DNA of 64,000 bases from Hormiphora californensis (Eukaryota; Ctenophora; Tentaculata; Cydippida; Pleurobrachiidae), in NCBI GenBank assembly GCA_020137815.1, contig CM035350.1, positions 5,066,541 to 5,130,540 of the forward strand. Reading direction: 5' to 3'. The notes beneath the pieces are model-generated. The model was given only the letters and a program-made list of their open reading frames with translations. It made no database searches and had not been told where the DNA came from. The position numbers were made by a program, and so were the translations under genes. Of this stretch, positions 22,760 to 35,061 are shown one piece after another; position 1 is the first letter of the stretch; every line of letters begins with the position of its first letter.

Positions 22760-23200
22760 CTAGATCCAAAAACCAAACAAGTTTGGTGGATAGCCGGGGC
22801 CGCAGAAATTGAAAACGTGCGAAAGTTTTGATACATGAACTTTCGGGGCCTGGGGTGCTGTTAAATTCGCGTTTCCATGATTATAACCAATAATATTTTC
22901 AAATTATACGCCAGGAAAACTAGTGCAATGATCAAACCATTAATTTATTCCACATTATCATAAATACAGATCCACACATGTCACATATATTTACTGTGCA
23001 CAGTGGGTCGTTTCAGAGTCTGTTTTACAGATAATATTATTCTGATAATTATAGTGTGTTTTGAAAGAACGGCTAACTATCATGGAAACGCGAATTTAAC
23101 AGCACCCCAGGCCCCGAAAGTTCATGTATCAAAACTTTCGCACGTTTTCAATTTCTGCGGCCCCGGCTATCCACCAAACTTGTTTGGTTTTTGGATCTAG
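22760..23200. mobile_element. 441-bp Tc1/mariner-type MITE
   Basis: Terminal inverted repeats of about 120 bp, starting CTAGATCCAAAAACCAAAC and ending with the inverse, nearly identical, flanked by TA on both sides (22758-22759, 23201-23202). The central 200 bp are unrelated and AT-rich. It lies between CDK5RAP3 and TMEM181. Confidence 0.85.
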
Positions 23201-23489
23201 TATAATAATACTGATAGTGTCCAGCACTATGTTTTATAATAAACTAATAAATAAATAATTCCTCCCATCCAATCAAATATATTTCGTATCAATTAATCAT
23301 CAGCATTCAGTAAAACATTCACACACAAAAATTGTAGGGACCAGCCTAAATATTAAACTCAATAACTTACAATTTTCATTTCACACACACTTCAATTTAT
23401 TATAAGTTCAAGAAACATGCAGTCCTTTTGCAGACTCCAACATAATTGTTTTTGTACCATGGGGCCTGATTACCATGGTTACCCCCTGT

Positions 23490-25602
23490 TTACATGGACT
23501 CCTCCCCATCGTCATATCTCCCAACACTACCAGCTGTGCTCATGTATCTGCCCTGTTTCCCACCCCTGTACAAGACTTCATCCTCACTATCACTCAACAT
23601 GGCGAATGACGTGCTCTCTTTTGGACCCCTGGGGGTAGGAGAGAGATTAATTGGAGAACAAGGAGAGATGGGAGAGAGAGAGGAGAGAGAGTCGATAACA
23701 ATCAGCAATACTTACATTATATTTGTACTTGGAGAGTAGACGAAGGCCAGTGTAAAGAGATAGAAATTAAACAGGGAATAAAAGCAGAGAAACTCGGCTG
23801 CGTTATTCCACCGCAAAGTTATTTCCATAACGATGTCTCGCTCGAGGAAAGCCCGTCCAAATCTTAGGGACATGGCTACCAAGCTGAAATAAACACAGAA
23901 ATTAAAGCTAATAGTTTTACACGGAGATATTTAGCCTTATTAGGTCATATTGCCTCACGTTACCTTATAAGGAGAATTATGACGGTTAGGGTGGTGAGGA
24001 ATCGCAGTCTGACATCAAAGTAGGGCATAGAATGGAGCTCTGAATAAGCTCTTACAAGAAGGAAGAGAAGGTAAAAGATGTAGATTGCTAGCAGGACGAA
24101 AAAGAAGATCTTCACTATTGTAAATCCTTCCTGGTCCTGAAAATACATAATTTTAGGATAATAATTCAGTATAGCCACACAGCACACATCTTCATTTTAA
24201 CATCTTCATTTAATACCTGAGTGATAGAAAAAGTAGGGTCGACAGTTTCATATAGTGCACTCCAACTTAGGACGACACACCCAATAATCCAGATCAGACC
24301 AACGAGGCACAACTTCAGAAAGTAGAAAGAGAAGAAGTGTCGCTCTGCTTTCCGCATCCCATGATATACACATAACCAAAACATGAGGAGAGAGCAGAAG
24401 AATGTGACTGTGAAGACAGCATCAACTACAGATATCAGAGGGGTCGAGGTGAGCAGGAGAAGAGGAAATAGAGGGTTGTCGTAGAGCATCACAGCAATGA
24501 GCAGGAAGATGATCCACTTTTGTTCTATGCTCCAATCCTGGGGAGGGAAGAATTTTATCTATAACTGACAAAAAATGACAGATTTAGCTTCGTTAGAACA
24601 AGGTGGGGTATTTAGCTCCGAGAAGATACCACACTCGAAGCCTGTCATGTCATACCTGAAGGGAGTGCCCACGGAGAGATTGGACTAGGGCCAGAGCTGT
24701 CAGGAAGGCAGTGATAAGGAAGAAAAACCGGAACCACAGTTCTAACTCAGTGAAACTGACATTATAGGATTTCCATATTGGGGTAAAGGAAGATCTGTTC
24801 ACCAGAGCTTGGGATGTTTCAACCTGTAGAGAGACTAGATATATGTATCTGTTATTTTGTACCCCGATGATTAGACCACACTCTACGTCCCCTCTCTCCC
24901 CACCCACGCGGGCACGCCGAATCGTTACCTCAATGTAGTAGCGGGGGAATCTAATGTAGCTGAGGTGAAAGACAGTGACTGGGTCACAAACCCCTTCATA
25001 ACACATCAGTTGCCTATCATGGGACCTTGGATCCTCGTTCAGAAGGATCTTGGTATCGTTTGTGTAGGCGTATATACTGACCCGTATAGGCACCGTCAGC
25101 TTGGTTTCTTTCTGAAAAGTAGATTTAACTAGAAATCATTCAGATTCAGCCATGACGCATTGATTTAACAAAGATTTAGCGTACCACAGCAGGTCTTCTA
25201 TTAGTGAGTCCACCTGAAATAAGGCTTATAGTTGCTCAGCAGATTTGTAGTTACTTATGAATGTACCTGAATTTCTTCACTCCGCATTGGGTAGTGCGAA
25301 TATTGAACTTGTATCTGTAACCACAGCTGCTGCTGTGACATTGATAGGTGTGGGCTAAGCATGGAGAGGATACTTTTATCTGTTTCGATTCCATGATCCG
25401 CGGACACTATGTTGATCACTGACGGTCCTATCCAACCTGGAAAAAGGAAGATTAGAACTGTGCCGAAGTGGCGTGTTGACTTTTAAAGCTTACCAATCAA
25501 AAGTGATCCAGTGAAAAGACCAAAGAATGCTATAAATGAGAACAGGAACTGCCGTTTTGTTAGCGTGTACAGCTTCATTTGGATGTACGAGTCGATTGGC
25601 AT
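23490..25602 (-). CDS. TMEM181: TMEM181 (Wntless/GOST-type seven-pass membrane protein), seven exons
   Basis: Multi-pass membrane protein of the TMEM181/Wntless group: a luminal beta domain followed by a seven-helix bundle. Exons 25494-25602, 25267-25436, 24656-25111, 24217-24537, 23964-24136, 23716-23883 and 23490-23628 join in phase to about 511 residues, similar to animal orthologues. Recognisable blocks: KLYTLTKRQFLFSF then TM1; QQLWLQIQVQY; a luminal domain with a Cys pair (LMCYEGVCDP); the exon junction LWFRFFF...SLRGHSLQ/DWSIEQKW; MLYDNPLFPLLLL; MFWLCVYHGMR; IYIFYLLFLLVRAYSEL; AAEFLCFYSLFNFYLFTLAF; and the acidic tail AMLSDSEDEVLY. The start is the ATG at 25600-25602; an in-frame stop lies just upstream, unless a 5' exon splices in at 25625. 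The role is poorly defined in the family (one report links it to a bacterial toxin's entry). Confidence 0.93.
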
Positions 25603-26474
25603 CACGCCGGTACTGTTCTCTGATCCCTACATCCCCTAAAAATACCAGAAATATGTCACAGTTGCTGGTAACTGGTTTTTGATTCGCAGGGGCCGTAAAC
25701 AAAGTAAAAAACGAGTGCGTGTTCGGTGTTTTAAGTTTTTACTTTTCAACGTCTTTCGCAAACTTGAAAGAACGGAGAACAATAAAAATTATAATAAATT
25801 ACCCACACACCTTCATACTCTCATTCTCCCTCTCTCTGCTCACTTATCTCGAAAATCTACATCTTCCACACTGACTCGGACAACCCTTCTCTTAGTGCCC
25901 CGAAGCGCAACAAGTCTTTTGGCAAACGTTGCTGGCCCCCTGTTCTGCGCCACGCGCAGCGCGGGATAAGGCAGCGCTTTTCAAGGGATAAGGCAGCGCT
26001 TTTCAAACAAGTCTTTCGCAAAACTTTTATTTGGTAAAAACTTGTCTTGAAAATAAACATGCGCGCGTTAGAAACACCGATTTTGCGCGTTTTTGTTTTG
26101 CGCGTTCAATTTTTAGCCCTATTTTCAGGTCTCCGAATTTGATTTGGGTGCCCCACCCCTTCATTGCCCTGGCCAAATTGATAAGATAAAACACGTTTTT
26201 TAATTTTTCGCATTAAAATCAAGCCTTCATCTGACATTTTAAAACAAAATACTACGGTTAAACAACTTCAAAACTACAGCCAGGTCAGTACCACTGCCAC
26301 TGGACTTACTATTAGCTACTGTGACCATGTAGAAAAGGCATTACAAAGATACAAAATTATATGTTGTTCATTTTCATTTTCTGGATTCCAAAATTATAGA
26401 GATCTGCAGAGTGTTCATTTTAAATATTCATCTGCGTAAAGTCTTTTTGAGTTGCTTGCTCTGGAATCAGCTGT
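25603..26474. other. Intergenic region between prosaposin 3' end and TMEM181 5' end
   Basis: Both neighbours are on the minus strand, so this holds the prosaposin 3' UTR and the TMEM181 promoter. A 22-bp direct repeat GGGATAAGGCAGCGCTTTTCAA occurs twice at about 25963-26006. No further gene was recognised. Confidence 0.5.
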
Positions 26475-29400
26475 TTAGAAGACGGTAGTTTCCGTGTTGG
26501 CTTTCTTGCAGAAATCAACCATCTGAGAAAGACATTGGTTTGTGTTATGGTTCAATTTCAATTTTCAATTCAAATAATTTGCGCAAATACACAGGATATT
26601 TAAAAAAATAAACCTCCTCATTAGTCATTAATAACACACCAGCTCAGCAACAAACAACATTCATCAAGATTGGAATTGATCAGGACGCCACTGCAGGATA
26701 GAGTTGTTGTTCGATTGAGATGGATACCCGATAATAGGTGGAGTATCGGGGATGAAACAAAGGTAGACACCCAGGCGTGATTTAAAATGGGAAAGTGTCG
26801 GTGCCTCCTTAACATGTCGTGGTAGAGTGTTCCACAGTTGGGGGCCCTTAACTGCAAAAGAACCCTCAAACATGGTGAGATTTGATCGTTGAGCTTCATA
26901 AGAATATCTGGGAACGATTGCTCTCGGTCCAGAACGGGGGCTCTCCACAAAACCCATGTTGGTGGTGTTTGGTGATTCACCATTGTATATTTTCCAGACC
27001 ATTATCATAGTGTATCTCTCACGACGTCTTTGAAGTGACAGTAGACACAGGGATCGGAGTCTCTGCCAGTAGTCCAGGCCTTTAAGGCCGGCGATTTTAC
27101 GAGTAAAAGCACGTTGAATATCCTCTAAACGACTGATATCGCCAATCTTGGTGGGGGACCAAAGAGTACAACAGTAGTCCAGGTGTGGACGCACCAGGGA
27201 TTTGTAGAGGATAACCATGGTGCCCCGAGAACGGGACCTGAATGCACTGAGGGTCCAGCCAGCAATACGTCTCGCCTCTGAAATTACACGAGATATCTGG
27301 GCTGACCATGAACCGTCGGAGGAGAGAAGAACGCCAAGATCACGAACGGTACGGGAAGGGATAATAGCTCTACCGTCTGAAATATGATATGAATAGTTCT
27401 CGGCACTGAAGGGCATTTCCCTGAGAGATGATGTGTGATTTAGTGTATAGTTCATCACTTCAAACTTTGCTTGGTGGAGCGACATATTGTTGATATCTGC
27501 CCAAGAAATGATGCTGTTGAGATCCTCTTGAAGGAGGACCTTATCCAGTAACGTTCGTATAGCAGAGAAGATTTTGGTATCGTCTGCAAACGACAAGGAC
27601 GAGCCGTGTTTGACTACAGAATCTAGGTCGATCACATATATGAGAAATAGGATTGGGCCTAGAACTGTCCCTTGGGGTACACCACTAATCACTTGAGCGA
27701 AAGAGGAAGGGACACCGTCGACCATAACAGTTTGCATCCGATCGGTAAGGAAACTACTTAGCCAAGATAAAAGTCTGCCCTTGACACCATATTTCTGGAG
27801 TTTTTCCAATAGAATGCCAATGTCCACCTTATCAAATGCTTTCTCAAAATCGATAGATAACTATAATATATATATAATAATGGGACTATAATGCATAATC
27901 AGGTTACGTTAGGTGTTCATCAAAAAGGCATAAGTTAATCAAAAAGGCACAAGTTGATTGTATGATAGGTAGTTGTCAAACTCACGTTGCACTTCTTGGC
28001 GTTCTCCTCAGAGGAGCACCAGAAGGAAGGACCGTTCTCACAATCATCATCCTTTCCCAGGAGGTCAGTACTACCAGAGATATCAACAGGGCCAACACCA
28101 AGCAGAGCACTGGCATCATCAGCCCCAGCCTGGCACAGACCAGCCATCTGACAGAGCTCCTTGGCCTTGTAGCTCTCGAATAGGCTGACAGCTGTCTCAA
28201 AGGCACTGTTGACAAAGCTGTCACACTCGTTCTGGTCAACTGGGACGACGGAGCAGACATGGTCTAGCATGGTCTCGATTTGTTTCTGTAATAGGGAAAG
28301 AGAGGAGGTTAGAAAGACATGACAGCGAGAGAGGTGACGGCACCACCAAGAGAAAGATGGATGATAAATGATTTATTAAATCCAAGATTTAGCTTGAACC
28401 GTTCATCACATGGATTACAAATAGTTTAGCAAGAAACACATGATCGACTATACCTCGTTAGCCAGGACCTCCTTCTGTACAAGACCAGCTAGGGAGACAC
28501 AGGTATCACACCCGATATCACCAACATTCTTGGAAAGCAGAGCGGACATGAGAGTAGCTTGTCTCATAATGGACTGGAACTCCTGTATAGTGGGTGGATT
28601 GGTGTTAGATTTGATTGGTGTAAGTTACTGGACAGCTAGTTGACATCTAGAATTCCCATAAATCGCAATGTTACCCCCCCCCCCGGCCCTGTTTACCTCA
28701 CTGCATAGTCCCATGACTGTGCACACCTCCTTCACATCAACATCGTTAACAAAGGCATCCAGGAACATCTTACCGTACACCTCAACGTAGTTCTTGCAGG
28801 TATCAGGGTTGGGAGTGTATTGACATACAGTCTCTAGTTCAGCAAGAATCTCTTCCTATGATGTGCAGTGGGTTAATAACTGCAATGCTTGTTTTAGAAG
28901 GGTAACTCCTACTAGGGGATAAATGATGCAAGACCTGAGTTATGTGTCCAAATGAATGCTACTGGCAATTATACTGGTAGGGTGTATGATAAAGATATGC
29001 TGAGCACTATCATGGTTACCTCGGTGGCGTTGTTCTTCAGCTTCTCAAAGATCTGCTCTCCAATCAGTTCACAGATGGTACAGCTCTAGAAAAATATGAA
29101 TGCTAGTTTATTCATTCCAGACGGTCTCAAAAGTCATAGTTTGTCAAAAAAGTTAAAGTTTGTCGAAGTATCAAATGATCAGTGTCCATTGTCCATTGTC
29201 CAGTCAGTTAACTCACCCCTGTCTCGACCTTGTTCTCCTCTTCGTCCTCAAAGATGGGGTCAGTCATTCCAGCGAGGGGGTGATCTCCCACCCAGACTTT
29301 GGTTCGGCAATGCTCCAGGGTTTCCTTTCCGCATTCCTTCACGTTCTCGACACTTTCACACCAGTAGGCAGGTCCCCAGGTACACCTGTCAGACCCAAGG

Positions 29401-29616
29401 AGAACACCTAGAGAGAAGAGGGGGGTTAGGGCCGGGGGGAGATATAGGATATACATCATCACACAAGAAAATCAGTAACTCATTGTTATTGGAGAGGGGC
29501 AGGCAAGTCATGCAAGTCTGACCCTGACCTTCTGTAGCCCCCTCCTCAGTTGGTAGTGAGACTGTACCTGAGGTGATACCAAGGAACACTGCAATCAGAC
29601 ACACTCGTGTAATCAT
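26475..29616 (-). CDS. Prosaposin-like precursor with two saposin B domains
   Basis: Lysosomal sphingolipid activator precursor. Exons 29568-29616 (or 29529-29616), 29217-29407, 29020-29085, 28697-28855, 28454-28582, 27986-28285 and 26475-26522, all in phase; 313 or 326 residues. The order is signal peptide (MITRVCLIAVFLGITSG), a saposin A-type propeptide domain (CTWGPAYWCESVENVKECG), saposin B1 with six Cys (SCTICELIG to CTVMGLC), saposin B2 with six Cys (GCDTCVSLAG to CQMAGLC), then a second A-type domain (CENGPSFWCSSEENAKKCN). That last domain is completed by a 15-residue terminal exon MVDFCKKANTETTVF. Exon 1 has two GT donors of equal phase. The final intron (about 1.46 kb) contains a LINE fragment. 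Vertebrate prosaposin has four saposins; two is common in invertebrates. Confidence 0.9.
26560..27865 (-). mobile_element. 5'-truncated CR1/L2-type LINE fragment in prosaposin intron
   Basis: On the minus strand the frame from about 27862 to 26664 encodes the C-terminal half of a reverse transcriptase: SIDFEKAFDKVD, SGVPQGTVLGPILFLIY, the catalytic SFADDTKIF, and the thumb and tail SYEAQRSNLTMF...KGPQLWNTLP typical of CR1/L2/Rex elements. The copy starts abruptly at the KAFD motif, so it is 5' truncated, as LINE insertions often are. The 3' border is estimated near the AT-rich GAAAATTGAAATTGAA stretch around 26555-26575. No internal stops over 387 codons, so the insertion is fairly young. Confidence 0.85.
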
Positions 29617-29818
29617 TGTTTACGCTACAAATACAGAAATACATTATTAATCGGGTAAAAACACAGAACATTTAATGTAAGAATGTTAACCAAGGTAAAT
29701 ATGATTTTATAAAGTTACAATACAGGTCATCATACCAACATGAACACAAGGAAAGAAAGAATAGTGAGACGAGCAACGGCGATTTACCTTCCTATATATC
29801 ATCTCTCTCTCTGTGTGT

Positions 29819-30020
<202 letters not shown>

Positions 30021-30059
30021 CTCTCTTGTTGAGCAACAGGGAAGAAGCATCCTAAGAAA

Positions 30060-32624
30060 ACATCATGAGAGACGTTGCTACTCATTTTCATATTATATAA
30101 ACAAAAAAGGGCGGATTAATACGGCACCTGCGTCAAAGATAGAAAGGGTAAATAGGTAGGTTCTACCATTCGAAAATATAACCTAAATGGGCAAGGTTCC
30201 AAGCTAGGATTTCTAAATTTAGCCTTGACATGTGACTGTGGGAGTTCAATAACCGGCTATGCGCGCGCAGACAATGCTGTGCTTTATCGCGCGGAGAAGT
30301 CAGCATGTCAAGTGCCCGCCGCTGCTCACTATATCAGTTGATAGAGCGCAGCAATAAACATTGAACATGAGGTCACGCAGGATGGGGGGGGGGGTAGATT
30401 GGCTAGTGAGGCAGTGTCACACAGATATTGTAAAGACGGTCTAGCTAGGCAAACGGAAAATTGAACTTGAAACTGTCAAACAAATGGCCACCTATCCACT
30501 CAGCTGTCCTTTCCTCTCTCATCACGTCAAAACAGACAAATATAAACTCGATCAACCCAGTAGTTTACAATTTAGGCACTTAAACGGAACAGGGTTGAAA
30601 TTAAAATTAAAGAGCGATCTATCATTGTGCTGTTGTATGAACAATACAAATCTATCATATCTTTCATCTGAGAAACTGGGGCCAAAACCGTTCAGCAAAA
30701 CAGAAACTGATCAACCGTTACTTTTGAAGTGGTTACCTGTCACGCTTATCTATTAGAGATAAAGGGAGGGGAAGTGAATGGTGGAGAGATAGATAGAGAG
30801 AGAGAGAGAAAGAAAGAGCGAGGGAGGGACTTTTGCGTGATATCTCAATATTTTGCGTCGGCTCTCCACCGGCCCTCCCGGCCATCTCGTATTTCACGAC
30901 TTAGTGAAATTTTGCAATTTTCAACCTACCCCTACTACAACATGGAGACAGCCAAAAAGGAACAGCCAACTACATCCTCCAAACAGATAAGACCGTTCAT
31001 TTTATATTTTATATTCATTACCATCCTTCCTGTCTTTGCTCGTGTAGAAAGAGAAGAAAGGGAGGCCGGTAATGAGGTTATCAGTGTTTTTACAGTCAGT
31101 TTGTTGTCACATCCTGTTTGTTCTCTCGTTCAGGGTCTTGGCCACACCCTTTCTTTCCCATGATTTCCCGCCCGGTTCTGGTCAGCGTTATAGTGGTCCC
31201 TCCCCCTGGTCCCCCCTTTGCTCGTTTCTCCCTTCCTGTTCCGGTCTATGGGCCCTTCCTCCGGCCTGGCTCTTCTCGGGACTTGGGGCGGCTTTACTTA
31301 TAGTACTAGTTTGGTTTACAGTGTTCTACCCAGTTCGAGTCTTTTTTGTGCTTTATCAGGATTCACTCACTCACCAGCCCTTCCCTTGGATTTTAGTATT
31401 ATACTTCTTTTCCTTTTCATCCAGAGTTGAGCTCTTTTCCTTTCCTTATTCAATATTATCAATCTTCCTGTAGTATAAGTGTTCATTAAAAAAACCCGCA
31501 CCACCTCCCCCCCCCCCGCCCCCAGCTTTTTTTTTCGTTTTGTATAGAGTGAGTCTCCAGGTATAGCAAACCTGGGGTATTGCGGCCTCTCATTAGTTCC
31601 AGCTGTTCGGAGCTGTAGGATAGCTAGGCCCCTGAGTGTAGGAGCTAGAGCTGAGCAGAGTAGTAGAGACCCGAGCAATTTTCCTTCTCTTTCAGGTCCC
31701 AGGCGCCCTGTAGCCCCGCCTCTCAGACTGACCCCGGTACAGTCCTCCCAGACTGGACCAACCCCCCTGACTATTCTCGCAAAGGCAAAACGTTACCTAT
31801 CCTGACTAGTCCCCAACCACAAACAGCCGTGCTACATCTCAAAGGAAAAACGCTACCTATCCAGTCACCCCTGACGTGCTACAATCTCAAAGGAAAAACG
31901 CTACCTATCCAGCCATATCATCCCAGATGTGCTACAACCTCTGTCCCCGCACCTCTCCAGTCAACCCTCCCGTTTGGAACTCCACCCACACACCTAACCC
32001 GTCCGATATACCTATGGTGTTCTTCCACCTCTCCCCATTTTGCTACCACATCCTCCTCTTCCCTTTACTCCTACCCCCTCTCCTTCTCCAGCTCCTTGTA
32101 CCCGCTACTACCCATTGAACCCTCCCGTTCGAACACCACCCCCACATCCTACCCGTCCCTCAACAGTTAACACAAAGGGTGCCCTCCCATTTTGTACTTC
32201 CCCTATCATAGCCCCTTCCCCTGCTTGCCCATAATCCCGCCCTCTCTCATGCTCCAGCTCCCCATCCTCCTGTCATCTTTCCTTCCCCTGACCCTTCCCG
32301 CCTTTTCCCTCCACTCGTGGTTCTCCCCCTGTCCAGGTCCCTCATTATCTCACTTATTTTCAGGGTTTTATTTTAATGCCCTCCTTCAGTGCTTTGTTCT
32401 CTCTCTTCCTCTCTCTTGCTCTATCTCTCTCTCCCCGGTTCGGTGTGTGTGTGCCCCCATATCTTCTAATTAGTTGTCCCAATCATCTTCAGCCCAATTA
32501 GGGTCTGGTTTCCCCCACTATCTTGATATTGAATTATCACCCTGCCATTCGACTAGCCGGTCTTCTTGTTGGACTTCCACCCTCGTGACTGCCTGCGTGA
32601 CCCCTCACGGTCCTCATCTCCTTT

Positions 32625-32628
<4 letters not shown>
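30060..32628. other. Long stretch without a supported gene
   Basis: An ATG at 30942 opens a 73-codon frame with a hydrophobic helix (PFILYFIFITILPVFA), which could be a signal-anchor exon, but nothing downstream supports it. From 31680 the sequence is C-rich, with three copies of CTCAAAGG(A)AAAACGCTACCTATCC (about 31780, 31838, 31888) and low-complexity proline/serine frames. Confidence 0.3.
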
Positions 32629-32683
<55 letters not shown>

Positions 32684-32706
32684 CTTCTCTCTCTCTCTCT
32701 CTCTCT

Positions 32707-32758
<52 letters not shown>

Positions 32759-32768
32759 CCTCTCTCTC

Positions 32769-32830
<62 letters not shown>

Positions 32831-32857
32831 TCTCTCTCTCTCTTCCTCTCTCTCTCC

Positions 32858-32940
<83 letters not shown>
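32629..32940. repeat. (CT)n microsatellite, about 310 bp
   Basis: CT tract with occasional TCTTC or CCTCC interruptions, the longest in the window. All frames through it are low-complexity artefacts. Confidence 0.97.
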
Positions 32941-32943
<3 letters not shown>

Positions 32944-33095
32944 ATGTTCAGATTCTCCAAAAGTGTTCCCCAAGCCTACAAGCGATAGTGGTAGTACCAA
33001 CGAAAAACCTGGCACACCAAGTGAAACAAGTGTTTACCTCAACCTTCTCAACCTTCTTTCCCTACCATGTATCCCATATATCACCAATCATTACA

Positions 33096-33912
33096 CTAGC
33101 CACACCTAGTTCATTCTGCAGTTATCCTGCCTATCATTGCATTGGTCACAACTAGTTCATTCTGCAGTTATCCTGCATATCACCACACTAGTCACACCCA
33201 GTTCATTCTGCATTTATCCTGCCTATCATTGCACTAGTCACACTTAGTTCATTCTGCGGTTATCCTGCATATCACTACACTAGTCACACCCAGTTCATTC
33301 TGCAGTTATCCTGCATATCACCACACTAGTCACACCCAGTTCATTCTGCAGTTATCCTGCCTATCATTGCACTAGTCACACTTAGTTCATTCTGCAGTTA
33401 TCCTGCATATCACCACACTAGTCACACCCAGTTCATTCTGCAGTTATCCTGCCTATCATTGCACTATAGTCACACTTAGTTCATTCTGCAGTTATCCTGC
33501 ATATCACCACACTAGTCACACCCAGTTCATTCTGCAGTTGCAGTTATCCTGCCTATCATTGCACTATAAGTCACACTTAGTTCATTCTGCAGTTATCCTG
33601 CATATCACCACACTAGTCACACCCAGTTCATTCTGCAGTTATCCTGCCTATCATTGCACTAGTCACACTTAGTTCATTCTGCAGTTATCCTGCATATCAC
33701 CACACTAGTCACACCCAGTTCATTCTGCAGTTATCCTGCCTATCATTGCACTAGTCACACTTAGTTCATTCTGCAGTTATCCTGCATATCACCACACTAG
33801 TCACACCCAGTTCATTCTGCAGTTATCCTGCCTATCATTGCAATAGTCACACTTAGTTCATTCTGCAGTTATCCTGCATATCATTGCACTAGTCACACCC
33901 AGTTCATTCTCC
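33096..33912. repeat. 46-bp minisatellite with a 92-bp higher-order unit
   Basis: About 17-18 tandem copies of a 46-bp monomer CACTAGTCACAC(C/T)(C/T)AGTTCATTCTGCAG...TATCCTGC. Two variants alternate (CCCAG...CCTATCATTG and TTAG...CATATCACCA), making a 92-bp dimer. Some junctions carry small inserts (CAGTTG near 33536; TA near 33466 and 33567). Confidence 0.95.
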
Positions 33913-34089
33913 CTCTCTCTTTCTCTCTCTCCCCCTCTCGCTATCGTCGACATGATGATAGGAGCCAGCCGGGATGTTATCTTTATATGCAATGTGTATA
34001 TTGATTTTATCCTCTCCCTCTACCTCCCTCTACCCCCATCACCCCTCCCCCTCCCCTCCTCCTCTCTCGTATCCCACACCAACAACCTA

Positions 34090-34386
34090 CCTCACCCAAT
34101 CAAAAACTAAAGACAACCTCGCCAAAGGCTTGAGAGTAAGATGACTGGATCGCCCAGAGTCGCCCACACTCTAATAGAGTGAGCACTCTCTGGCGGACCT
34201 GTTCATGACGACAGACATTTGACCAAGCGTTGGGCCCCCTATGCACAAGGCTACCTCGTTTCCCTAATTGGATACTTTCGAGAGTAGTTGTAAGGTGGGA
34301 TTCCGGGTTATGCCGTCGCTACCAGGGAGGTAGAGGACTTGGTACACCTTAGCTTAGTGCCCCAAAAAAAAAAAAAAAAAAAAAAG
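34090..34386 (+). mobile_element. Poly(A)-tailed retroposon-like segment
   Basis: A moderately GC-rich, non-repetitive stretch of about 270 bp ends in a 22-A run (34365-34386) directly before a GA microsatellite, as expected of the 3' end of a SINE or LINE. No coding or tRNA-like part was recognised. The 5' border is not defined and the class is a guess. Confidence 0.4.
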
Positions 34387-34389
34387 AGC

Positions 34390-34439
<50 letters not shown>

Positions 34440-35061
34440 GAGAGGGGGGGAGAGAGAAAGTTTAAAAAAGGCCGAAGTTAGGTGGTAGTACGTGCATGTT
34501 ACCTTCTCCAGTTCCTGGGCCCAGGACCTCTTTGTATCATGTGATATCTCACCCCTTTGATTCTCTCTCCTTCCATTCTTTGTTATTAGTCCCCTTGGTC
34601 CCTTGTATAAACAACACTCGGAGACATACCAAGCCACTGTTTTCCGTTATCTAGTGTGTTGTTGTATGCTAGGACCCCTCCCTGTAAAATATATAGTTCT
34701 AACTGCTAGTTTTCATGTTATATGTTTGTTGCTTTGTTTCGATAATCCTACTGGCTACTACATGACGTGTCATGTGCCTGCTCAGTATAATATCGGGTTG
34801 CTACTCAGCCCACTTTTAGACTGAGTGTTCTTAGAAAAGCCTGCCTTCTCCAATGCACGGCCCAAGTATAATACAGATCATCGTTCTCCGACTGGCCAAA
34901 TAATCTCGTTACGTTCAATGTTTGTCTTCCATCACTTCTGTTGTATCTTCAAGGCCCTGATCTGCCGGAGAAATAGGAAGAATAATATGTATGCCCTCTA
35001 AATATCACTATGATATTCCATTAGTTCTCAGTCTCACAGTTTGATTTGTTTTGTAGCCGTC

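Noticed and set aside
25170-25215. Possible small extra exon of TMEM181 between exons 2 and 3
   Set aside because: It has an acceptor-like and a donor-like border, but its phase would bring a stop in the next exon. Direct joining of 25267 to 25111 is in frame and matches the family.
30942-31163. Short frame with a hydrophobic helix as a new membrane protein
   Set aside because: No downstream exon, homology or repeat of the pattern supports it. Mentioned only in the region note.
33096-33912. CRISPR-like regular repeat array
   Set aside because: The units are directly tandem without unique spacers, and the genome is eukaryotic. It is a minisatellite.
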